From NCBI GenBank assembly GCA_964542225.1, contig CAZITO010000083.1, forward strand, positions 1 to 8,004: a stretch of 8,004 nucleotides of DNA, read 5' to 3'. Positions 1-6,461 of the stretch are shown piece after piece. The notes under the pieces are model-generated. The model was not told the origin of the DNA. It ran no database searches and saw nothing but the letters and a program-made list of their open reading frames with translations. The first letter of the stretch is position 1. Each line of letters opens with the position of its first letter. Origin of the DNA: Scybalousia_A sp964542225. GTDB taxonomy: Bacteria > Bacteroidota > Bacteroidia > Bacteroidales > P3. A program made the translations under genes and the position numbers.

Positions 1-3000
1 AAAGAACCTGAGCGTATGAGCCTCCGTTGGTTGCTTTCCACTCAAAACCTTTGGCGGTTATGGTTTGATTGCCCGCGTCTGTTATCGCTCCGTTAAGGGT
101 GGCGGTGGTTTGTGCTATGTTGGTCGCAACATTGGTCGCCACCGTAGGCTCAACAGGGGTAACAACACCATTTCCATTTATTACAACATTGTCCAAATAT
201 ACTCCGTAACCTCCGTGACAAGATGCAAGAAAGGCTATTTGATAAGTATTACTTGCATTTGGCAGAACGATAGTGTCTGCTTGAGTAAGAACGGAACCCG
301 TAAAATAACCTGTATAACTTGTTCCATGCGAAGCCAAAATTGTCCAATCGCTTGTAGAATTTGTTCTGTAACAAACATATAAAGAATCCTTACCTCCATT
401 ATAATTATTTTCACAAACTTCCCAATTATACGATAATTTAGGCGAAATTATGGAAGTAATATCAAAAACAGGGGATATCAAATAAGTGGAACCTGCGTCA
501 AAAGTTCCATAAACAACCGTATCACCTTGATATAACGAGCGTATTTTCCAACTACTCGAGCCCGTTACTATCTCATTTGTCCAGCAAACAAAATCTTCGT
601 TTGAGAAAGTTTCAAAGTCCTCTGTATATGGGAAGTTGGTGATAGTAGCACATTCAGTGCGGAAGGTTACAACTTGTGATTGAGGTTGAGATTCTTCACT
701 ACAAATTGCCTTAACATAAACATTATAAAGGGTAGCAGGATTAAATCCGGTAATAGTTGCAGTCCAAGTGCCCGAGGTTTCGCCTGCTGTAACGGTGGTT
801 ATAGGCGTATTGTAGTCAGTTGCCGAATATTCCTTATAATAAACCTCAAAACTTTCTCCCGTAGAAACCCAGGAAACAGTTACTTGGTCTGCAGTTGCTG
901 TTGTTTCTACGTTATTAGGACGAGAACAAGCAGGAATAACATCCAAAGTTACATCATCTACATATATCGTGACATTTGGCAAGGTGGTTCTCAATGCAAT
1001 ATATGTACCATTACCATTATAAGTAATAAAAGGTACTTCATAAATCACATCTACTCTGGAAACATCAATAGATGAAACTACTGTAAATGTGGAAGTATCG
1101 GCAGGGTCTGTCATAACTCCGACTTCCAAATATCCATCATAACTCGTCATCCTTGCAGTAAAAGAGAGTTGCAAAGTATCCAAAGATAACGCAAATGTAT
1201 CTATTTGAGGCAATACACCTGTACATAAACCATTGAAACATAGCGACTGTGATGAAAGATGCCCACTTGCAATCGGATACGAACCGATTTTTGTCCAACA
1301 ATAAGGTATACCTGTGTTCTCAGACCAAGTTTCAATGTCCCAACTTTGAGGAACAGTGGTAAGAGCAACACAAGCCGTTGTAAAAGTATAGGTTAAGGAG
1401 TTTGATTCTGTACTGTCAGAGCAAATAGTTGCTACATAAAAATCGTAAGTTGTAGCAGGTTGCATATCACTCTCTTGTAAAGTATAAACACCATTTGTTA
1501 AGGAAGCAGATACACTCGAATACTCTATATCATCGCCTGCAGTGATTGGTTTATAATAGACTTTAAAATCTGTCGCTCCGGAAGTCCAAGAGATATCCAC
1601 ACTATTTGGCGTAATGTTGCTTACAGCAATGCCCGTAGCCTCAGCACAAGAAGGTATAAGATTTATTTTTATATCATCAATGCAATACCTGCCACAAGAG
1701 TAAGTATATGAGGCAACTTTTCCCAAATATTTTATTGCAACATAATAATTATTGCCCGTATATTGAGTAAATTGATTAAAATCTATTGTTTGCCAAGAAT
1801 AATCAGTCGTTATAAGAGAATCTTCTATAGAGGTAAGAGAGACAAATGTATTTGTATCGTTAGGATTTGTCATAATGCCTATTTCTATATTACCAAACTG
1901 ATTGGTACCATACAAACCTGATAGAGAAAGTTTTCTGACACAAAATTGTAAACGCGTTTGCTCTATATTCAAATTAACCTTTGGTGCAACAATAACCATA
2001 GCAGTATTATTGGCTCCTCCCACCATCAAACTATGGGTTGAAGAATTTGCATTAGAAGAAAGGCTGTCTATATATGGGTAAATAGATTGAGTATAATAAT
2101 ACATATCAGTACTTTGTGAGGCTATTGTCCAACAATTAAACACTGACTCATTTTCAAAATCCATATTGTACGGAATATTTTCTGTGGCACAAAGAGTAGT
2201 GAATTCCAATGTTCTATATGTAGAGTCTGTAATATCCTCACAATCTGGGGCAACCGATACTATATAATTCGTATTTGCAGACAGACCAGAAATTATTGCA
2301 CTTGCCCCAGAGGAGGTTATATTGTCAGTTCTCCATTGCGCATCTCCCTCAGCCTTATAGCGTACAAGATAAGAGTTATTATTTCCCACCCATGTCAAAG
2401 TAACGCTATCAGAAGTTATTGATGTTGCAACAATATTTTGTACAGGAGGACAATCAGGTATGATTTCCAAATTTACATCGTCTATATATGTTGAACCGCC
2501 ACCGTTTTGTTTTCTGATAGCAATATATTGTCCATTTCCTTGATAGGCAGAAAATATAACCTGTTTTTCTTCAAACAAACCCGTTGTTACTCCAACACTT
2601 GAAATAACCTCAAAAGTAGAAACATCCGTTACATCTGTCATAACACCAACCTCCAAAGTAGACGGCATAAAACTGTAAACAGGACACATGGCGTAAAATC
2701 TGAGTTGCAATGAATTAATATCCACTTGATTGGAATCAATAAGAGGAAGCACGGTATAACAATCAGACTCCACCGATAAACTATATGAGCCACTATTAGC
2801 ATAGTAGTCGGTAGCACGTGAAGTACTATAACCATTTGTAGAAACATTTGTCCAACAAGTAGGCAGGTAAGTATCTTGTTCATAAGTTTCAAATCCCCAA
2901 CTCTGAGGCACTGAGGTCAAAGCAACACATCCTGTTTTAAATGTTTTTATTTCGCTCTGAATAGTATCCTCACAAATAGCCTTTATATAATAGGAATATT

Positions 3001-3826
3001 GTGTTACAGGAGTCAGATTTTCCAAAGTTATGGTATAAACATCAGTTAAATCTGTGGCAGAAAAATCATTGGCAAGTGTATATTCCGCTGTGTCTGATAC
3101 CTTATAATAAACTTCAAAGTCCGTACCCGTAGAAGTCCAATTGATTGTAGCTGTTGAGGAAGTTACGGAGGTTGATATTTGATTAGGACGAGTACAAGCG
3201 GGCATCTCTTCCACTGTTATATTATCAACATACCAATACCAATTGTATTGACAAGTGTATGCAAATGCTATACGGGGAGTAACTCCCTCCGATATTGTTA
3301 CATTGAGAAAAGGGACTTCATATAAATGATAATCATTATCCTCTATGCTTGCGGAGGTTATGGAATCAACAATAACAAAGGTATTTGCATTAGTTACGTC
3401 TGTTACATATCCGATGTAAAGAGTACCTGAAGAGGGTCCCTCTCTACGCGTATAAAAAGATAGTTGCAATTCGTCCAAACTTGTTGCAAAAGCAGGTAAA
3501 ACAGCAATTGATTTTTCCGTATTGGCATGAAATTCCAACATCTTATTTCCTGCGTAAGAGTAAACGGGACTACTTTTTACAGACGGATATCCCTGATAAG
3601 AATTTAACGTATTCCAACAATCTGGTATTTGATTATCTTCATCACTTTCAAACCCTGTAGTCCAAGGCAATTGTGTAATAGGCTCACAAGACGCTGTCAA
3701 AGACACGGAAGAGGAGTTTCCACACACACGGTTTTTTGCTTTTCCCGTATGAATCTCCGTAGCCTGTATCTCAATGCTAGCGACCACGGTTATCATGGTC
3801 GCCAGCATGAATAACAATTTATTCAT
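1..3826 (-). CDS. Large secreted multi-domain surface protein (alternating jelly-roll and Fn3 modules), 3' end outside window
   Basis: The frame is open from an ATG at 3826 to the window edge, giving 1275 codons without a stop. The C-terminus is missing. Residues 1-22 form a signal peptide: NK at the start, a hydrophobic core, and an IQA end. Five jelly-roll modules of about 150-180 residues (MAM or cleaved-adhesin-like) begin near Cys47, Cys300, Cys546, Cys819 and Cys1059. Most open with a P..W/F-FE motif, continue to a CW pair, and close with YVDN/YIDD/CIDD/YVDD/YLDN. Between them lie four Fn3 modules at about 211-298, 459-544, 727-817 and 967-1057, with VTLTW- or VDISW-type strands and a VYYK motif. 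A fifth Fn3-like stretch (TTATLNG) starts near residue 1226 and runs off the window. In Bacteroidota such proteins are usually exported adhesins or glycan-binding proteins, often type IX secretion cargo, but the sorting domain would lie outside the window. No catalytic domain is visible. The export prediction and the modular build are secure. The ligand is unknown. Confidence 0.9.
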   Translation of the reverse strand, partial: MNKLLFMLATMITVVASIEIQATEIHTGKAKNRVCGNSSSVSLTASCEPITQLPWTTGFESDEDNQIPDCWNTLNSYQGYPSVKSSPVYSYAGNKMLEFHANTEKSIAVLPAFATSLDELQLSFYTRREGPSSGTLYIGYVTDVTNANTFVIVDSITSASIEDNDYHLYEVPFLNVTISEGVTPRIAFAYTCQYNWYWYVDNITVEEMPACTRPNQISTSVTSSTATINWTSTGTDFEVYYKVSDTAEYTLANDFSATDLTDVYTITLENLTPVTQYSYYIKAICEDTIQSEIKTFKTGCVALTSVPQSWGFETYEQDTYLPTCWTNVSTNGYSTSRATDYYANSGSYSLSVESDCYTVLPLIDSNQVDINSLQLRFYAMCPVYSFMPSTLEVGVMTDVTDVSTFEVISSVGVTTGLFEEKQVIFSAYQGNGQYIAIRKQNGGGSTYIDDVNLEIIPDCPPVQNIVATSITSDSVTLTWVGNNNSYLVRYKAEGDAQWRTDNITSSGASAIISGLSANTNYIVSVAPDCEDITDSTYRTLEFTTLCATENIPYNMDFENESVFNCWTIASQSTDMYYYTQSIYPYIDSLSSNANSSTHSLMVGGANNTAMVIVAPKVNLNIEQTRLQFCVRKLSLSGLYGTNQFGNIEIGIMTNPNDTNTFVSLTSIEDSLITTDYSWQTIDFNQFTQYTGNNYYVAIKYLGKVASYTYSCGRYCIDDIKINLIPSCAEATGIAVSNITPNSVDISWTSGATDFKVYYKPITAGDDIEYSSVSASLTNGVYTLQESDMQPATTYDFYVATICSDSTESNSLTYTFTTACVALTTVPQSWDIETWSENTGIPYCWTKIGSYPIASGHLSSQSLCFNGLCTGVLPQIDTFALSLDTLQLSFTARMTSYDGYLEVGVMTDPADTSTFTVVSSIDVSRVDVIYEVPFITYNGNGTYIALRTTLPNVTIYVDDVTLDVIPACSRPNNVETTATADQVTVSWVSTGESFEVYYKEYSATDYNTPITTVTAGETSGTWTATITGFNPATLYNVYVKAICSEESQPQSQVVTFRTECATITNFPYTEDFETFSNEDFVCWTNEIVTGSSSWKIRSLYQGDTVVYGTFDAGSTYLISPVFDITSIISPKLSYNWEVCENNYNGGKDSLYVCYRTNSTSDWTILASHGTSYTGYFTGSVLTQADTIVLPNASNTYQIAFLASCHGGYGVYLDNVVINGNGVVTPVEPTVATNVATNIAQTTATLNGAITDAGNQTITAKGFEWKATNGGSYAQVL
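653..3688 (-). repeat. Four-fold protein-level repeat (jelly-roll + Fn3) inside the large surface protein gene
   Basis: The unit start cysteines lie at residues 47, 300, 546, 819 and 1059, giving periods of about 253, 246, 273 and 240 residues (roughly 720-820 bp). The repeats are diverged at DNA level and are clearest in the protein. Units 2 and 4 share an almost identical opening, CVALTSVPQSW and CVALTTVPQSW. The Fn3 modules at 211, 727 and 967 resemble each other more (DFEVYYK, DFKVYYK, SFEVYYK) than the one at 459 (SYLVRYK). This pattern suggests growth by duplication of whole jelly-roll/Fn3 pairs, not of single domains. Confidence 0.75.
3776..3806 (-). promoter_or_regulatory. Stable hairpin within the signal-peptide codons of the large surface protein
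   Basis: GCTAGCGACCA (3776-3786) and TGGTCGCCAGC (3796-3806) pair over 11 bp with one mismatch, which is a G-U pair in the minus-strand RNA. They enclose a 9-nt loop. The stem is GC-rich within an otherwise AT-rich gene and begins about 20 nt after the A of the start codon. It could slow initiation or early elongation. A chance result of the codons for LATMITVVAS is also possible. The structure is seen directly; its role is inferred. Confidence 0.4.
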
Positions 3827-3866
3827 GTCTTTAAAAGGATTTATGAATTAAACATTTTTAACGTTG

Positions 3867-3897
3867 CAAACATACACACAAATTTTGGACTACTAAA
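3867..3897 (-). promoter_or_regulatory. Bacteroidota-type promoter of the large surface protein gene
   Basis: On the minus strand there is TTTA (3894-3897), a 19-nt spacer, and TATGTTTG (3867-3874), a full match to the TAnnTTTG -7 element of the primary Bacteroidota sigma factor. The -33 box differs from TTTG by one base. It predicts a start near 3860 and a leader of about 35 nt before the ATG at 3826. It lies just below the terminator of the upstream operon, so the large gene is probably transcribed by itself. Confidence 0.65.
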
Positions 3898-3954
3898 TTT
3901 TTTTGAGAAAATTTTTCAAAAAAAATTCAACTACACAAATTTTTTGAAAAAAAA
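3898..3954 (-). promoter_or_regulatory. A/T-tract region upstream of the surface-protein promoter
   Basis: Between the promoter -33 box and the preceding terminator hairpin the DNA is almost only A and T. It carries T7 (3898-3904), A4T5 (3908-3916), A8 (3918-3925), T6 (3940-3945) and A8 (3947-3954). TTTTTTTGA at 3898-3906 is the inverted copy of TCAAAAAAA at 3916-3924. Such tracts bend DNA and can act like an UP element. The last A8 also serves as the U-tract of the terminator. The promoter effect is inference. Confidence 0.35.
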
Positions 3955-3982
3955 GTCGCAAGAAAACATATTTTCTTGCGAC
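3947..3982 (-). terminator. Rho-independent terminator of the sigma/anti-sigma/barrel operon
   Basis: A perfect 12-bp inverted repeat, GTCGCAAGAAAA (3955-3966) and TTTTCTTGCGAC (3971-3982), has a 4-nt loop CATA. In the minus-strand transcript it is followed directly by eight U (3947-3954). It lies about 50 nt after the stop codon of the barrel gene and separates the operon from the large surface-protein gene. Confidence 0.9.
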
Positions 3983-4030
3983 CGAGTATATAATTATAAG
4001 TATGCTAATAAAACAATGAAAAACACTTCT

Positions 4031-5047
4031 TTAGAAACCTAACATAATACCAAAGGAGAAGGGATATAATTCTTTTTCGGTATTGTCCTTGAACAACGGA
4101 GTCAAAGCCTGCTCGCAATAGATTTGAAACGCTCCCCAACCCACTCCTATGTGTGCATCGAGTTTAAATTTGTTGAAATTTTTATAGGCAGTACCATAAC
4201 TTTCCTCCATATGCTTACCCTCTTGATTGTATTTGGTCTTAAAACCGGTGTGTGAAGTTCTGAAATTCATTCCCCCTATTACTCCCAAATCAACCTTCCA
4301 ACTGCTTTTCCATGCTTTACCTATGTTGAGGCTTGCTATCAAAGGAACGGACACATATCTTGCAACCAATTTTGAGTTTTTGGAATCGTCGCTTATTATC
4401 ATTTTATTGCTGTTCTCCCTGTCCCATATTACATTGTTTCTAAATTTGAATACATCGCTTTGGTACAAAACTCCCGTATACAAACTCACCCATGAATCCG
4501 GTAAAAATGTGGTATAAAAACCCAACATCCATCTTTGACCGCTCCAAAATTTCAAACCATAAGCACCTTCAGGCGAAGAAAATAAATCATCGCTACTATT
4601 CATGGCACTCCACGACAAAGGTCCATAACTCAAAGCAAAATCAATCTCCCCATTCCAAAATCTACGTTTTTTTCTATTCTTTATGGAATTTTGTGCTTTT
4701 TTTTCCAAGTCTTCAGCCCTGTTTACCAATTTGTCTAAATCTGCCATAACTTTATCCATATCATCATCTTCGTCCCACCATCTGTCAAAATATCTGCTTT
4801 GAAGCAGGCTGTCTATAACCATTGTTCTAAAAAATGTAGTGTCATTGCCAAAAACAATGGTGGTGTCAAAGTTAAACGTCTTCATATTGCCATTAACAAT
4901 TACGGTAGTATCTCCATTGCGCACTATTTTAATGGTATCTCCTCTCATTTCCACACTGTTGGAAGCGAGATAATTTTGTGCTTTTGTATTTAAACCACAT
5001 AGCAAAGCAACAACTACAAGTAATAGATTAAAAATATGTTTTTTCAT
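4031..5047 (-). CDS. Outer-membrane beta-barrel protein (PorT-like family)
   Basis: The protein has 338 residues. Residues 1-23 form a signal peptide (MKKHIFNLLLVVVALLC, then TKA before Q24), pointing to export. Residues 36-73 hold a strand-rich stretch with repeated GDT/FDTT/NDTT motifs. Next come an acidic patch (DEDDD, 92-96) and a charged, probably helical segment (about 97-129). From about 130 to the end the protein alternates aromatic and polar residues in short amphipathic strands, with RYVSVPLIASL (230-240) resembling the YxxIPL strand of PorT-like barrels. It ends GIMLGF with a terminal aromatic residue, as outer-membrane barrels do. It is the last gene of the operon, 27 bp after the anti-sigma gene and just before a strong terminator. 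Its role is probably a surface sensor or a structural protein controlled by the sigma factor. The barrel type is well supported. Equivalence to the true secretion protein PorT is not claimed. Confidence 0.8.
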   Translation of the reverse strand: MKKHIFNLLLVVVALLCGLNTKAQNYLASNSVEMRGDTIKIVRNGDTTVIVNGNMKTFNFDTTIVFGNDTTFFRTMVIDSLLQSRYFDRWWDEDDDMDKVMADLDKLVNRAEDLEKKAQNSIKNRKKRRFWNGEIDFALSYGPLSWSAMNSSDDLFSSPEGAYGLKFWSGQRWMLGFYTTFLPDSWVSLYTGVLYQSDVFKFRNNVIWDRENSNKMIISDDSKNSKLVARYVSVPLIASLNIGKAWKSSWKVDLGVIGGMNFRTSHTGFKTKYNQEGKHMEESYGTAYKNFNKFKLDAHIGVGWGAFQIYCEQALTPLFKDNTEKELYPFSFGIMLGF

Positions 5048-5074
5048 TATTGTAAGATTTTTATTGTTGATTGT

Positions 5075-5845
5075 TTAAAAACTAAAATATTTTTCCTTTT
5101 TCTCTTTTACGTCTTCTACTATTTCTTTTATACTGCTGACTGTTTGCATCATATTCCAATTTGTATGTTTTTCCACATAATCGGAAACTCTCTGCAAAGT
5201 ATTTTCTTTTTTACTTCCTGCATATATGATGTATATGGTATCATTAGCGGGCAAAGGCTCTTGGGCTATAAGAGTAAGCGTATTATTATGTATTGTACTG
5301 CTATCCGCAACTTCATCTTGCCCCATACTTGCAACAAGCTCTTCTTTCTTAAAGGTGTCTTGCGTATAAATTGTTTTTGCCCTATTTATCAATGTTTTTT
5401 TTGTTGAATCAGATAAAAATTTATCTTGCCCCACCCTACTTTCTCGCCTTGAAGAATCCATTGTTATGATATTTTTCTCCAAAGGTTTAGAGGTGTTTTG
5501 CTTGGCAATATTGGGGGTGTTGAAAGTTTGAGAGTCAGTAACATTATTTTTTATTGGTTGTAGCAGGAATATTATTAACAAAACAGCAGCCACCGAAGAG
5601 GCGATATAAACCATTCTTTTCCAATATCGCAGAGTTGGTCTGTGTTTTAGGTTGTTCTTATCGGCAAAAACTATTTGCCTGTCTTGTTTCAAAACCAAAT
5701 TTTTGTCATACAAATCCAGCATGGACTTATACTCAGTATGTTCTTCCAAGTATGCCAAAAGTTCTTCTCTTTCCTCTTTTGTCAATCTTCCCTCTACAAA
5801 ATCCAACAGATAAGCCTCAATATTTTCTTTATTTATCTTGTTCAT
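5075..5845 (-). CDS. Membrane-anchored anti-sigma factor of Bacteroidota type
   Basis: The protein has 256 residues. Residues 5-45 (IEAYLLDFVEGRLTKEEREE and on) form a helical cytoplasmic domain typical of Bacteroidota anti-sigma factors, which bind their sigma factor without a zinc site. The protein contains no cysteine at all, so the ZAS-type HxxxCxxC motif is absent. Residues 78-97 (MVYIASSVAAVLLIIFLLQP) are a single membrane helix preceded by basic residues (RYWKR), which places the N-terminus inside. Residues 98-256 are periplasmic: a low-complexity polar linker to about 190, a strand-like TIYIIYAG (203-210), then a charged helical tail ending KYFSF. There is no FecR domain. The ATG overlaps the TGA of the sigma gene (ATGA, 5842-5845), which implies translational coupling. 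The pairing with the sigma factor is the main evidence for the function. The signal it senses is unknown. Confidence 0.75.
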   Translation of the reverse strand: MNKINKENIEAYLLDFVEGRLTKEEREELLAYLEEHTEYKSMLDLYDKNLVLKQDRQIVFADKNNLKHRPTLRYWKRMVYIASSVAAVLLIIFLLQPIKNNVTDSQTFNTPNIAKQNTSKPLEKNIITMDSSRRESRVGQDKFLSDSTKKTLINRAKTIYTQDTFKKEELVASMGQDEVADSSTIHNNTLTLIAQEPLPANDTIYIIYAGSKKENTLQRVSDYVEKHTNWNMMQTVSSIKEIVEDVKEKKEKYFSF

Positions 5846-6324
5846 TGCTTTATTCTCTCATTTTGTTGAGTTACATATTGTTTCATTTTAACTCTTGCAC
5901 GAAAAATATTCACCTTTACGCTTTCCTCCGTTATTTTTAGCATTTGAGCAATTTCTTTGTAAGCAAAGCCTTCTATATCCCTAAGTATCAAACACTCTTT
6001 CATAATGGGTGATAATATATTCGTCAAATGAGTTACCATATCTTTATTCTCAAAATCTCTGTCCTCAGTGGTTTTTTCTGTTTCTATGTGTCTTTGTCTT
6101 ATTTTGTTATAATTAAAAGTATTTATCATAAAATTGTGAGCCACGGTAAATAAAAAAGATTTTACTTTTTCTGTTTCTACTTTTGCTCTGTTTTTCCAAA
6201 GGGAAAGAAAAGTATCTTGCAAAACATCTTTGGCAGAATCCTCATCTTGCATATTTTTTACAAGATAAGCAAACACTCCATCGGAATATCTATCCACACT
6301 ATCATTATACTCTTTTTCTGTCAT
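5842..6324 (-). CDS. ECF-type RNA polymerase sigma factor (sigma-70 family)
   Basis: The protein has 160 residues, the usual size for an ECF sigma factor with only regions 2 and 4. Region 2 spans about 8-78. It includes DSAKDVLQDTFLSLWKN (29-45), the core-polymerase binding part, and KSFLFTVAHNFMINTFNYNK (55-74), which covers the -10 recognition helix. A variable linker (about 79-100) precedes region 4 at about 103-151. There GFAYKEIAQMLKITEESVKV (119-138) is the helix-turn-helix that reads the -35 element, followed by NIFRARVKMKQYV. It is the first gene of a three-gene operon with the anti-sigma factor and a beta-barrel protein, so it is probably held inactive at the membrane until a signal arrives. 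The ATG at 6324 gives a complete region 2. No Shine-Dalgarno sequence is present, as is normal for the phylum. The target promoters are unknown; its own operon is a likely one. Confidence 0.92.
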   Translation of the reverse strand: MTEKEYNDSVDRYSDGVFAYLVKNMQDEDSAKDVLQDTFLSLWKNRAKVETEKVKSFLFTVAHNFMINTFNYNKIRQRHIETEKTTEDRDFENKDMVTHLTNILSPIMKECLILRDIEGFAYKEIAQMLKITEESVKVNIFRARVKMKQYVTQQNERIKQ

Positions 6325-6366
6325 AGAGTGTTAATTTCTTCTATTTTTCCCTTTTTTGTTATAAAA

Positions 6367-6395
6367 CAAATCAACCTATCAAAAAGTTACACAAA
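6367..6395 (-). promoter_or_regulatory. Weak candidate promoter for the sigma-factor operon
   Basis: On the minus strand TTTG (6392-6395), a 17-nt spacer and TTGATTTG (6367-6374) resemble the Bacteroidota pattern. The -7 box has one mismatch and the spacer is shorter than the usual 19-21 nt. A full TATTTTTG match lies at 6392-6399, but it has no -33 box at the right distance and sits in the U-tract of the butyrate kinase terminator. The operon needs some promoter in the 137-bp gap. The exact site, and whether it uses the primary sigma factor or the ECF factor itself, cannot be decided here. Confidence 0.3.
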
Positions 6396-6428
6396 AATAA
6401 AAAAATAGGGCAAAATTTCCTTTGCCCC
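6393..6428 (-). terminator. Terminator of the butyrate kinase gene
   Basis: GGGCAAA (6408-6414) and TTTGCCC (6421-6427) form a perfect 7-bp stem with a 6-nt loop. In the minus-strand transcript the hairpin is followed by UAUUUUUUUAUUUUU (6393-6407). It lies about 35 nt after the stop codon. A T-run also follows on the plus side (6430-6435), so the structure is symmetric, although no plus-strand gene needs it. Confidence 0.8.
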
Positions 6429-6461
6429 ATTTTTTCCTAATTGTGTTTATTGGGTTTTATT

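Noticed and set aside
680..1075. 131-codon plus-strand open frame
   Set aside because: It is antisense to the continuous reading frame of the large surface protein and gives a Cys/Ile/Asn-rich product with no domain or signal. The minus-strand frame has clear repeated domains.
653..3688. DNA-level tandem or CRISPR-like repeat array
   Set aside because: The repetition is about 720-820 bp in period, diverged, in frame and explained by protein domains. There are no short identical repeats with spacers.
4979..5047. Possible lipoprotein signal in the barrel protein (Cys17)
   Set aside because: The residue before the cysteine is Leu, not Gly or Ala, and a normal signal-peptidase I site (TKA before Q24) follows. 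A beta-barrel outer-membrane protein fits better.
5554..5940. 128-codon plus-strand open frame
   Set aside because: It is antisense to the anti-sigma/sigma gene junction, has a low-complexity hydrophobic composition, and has no plausible initiation context.
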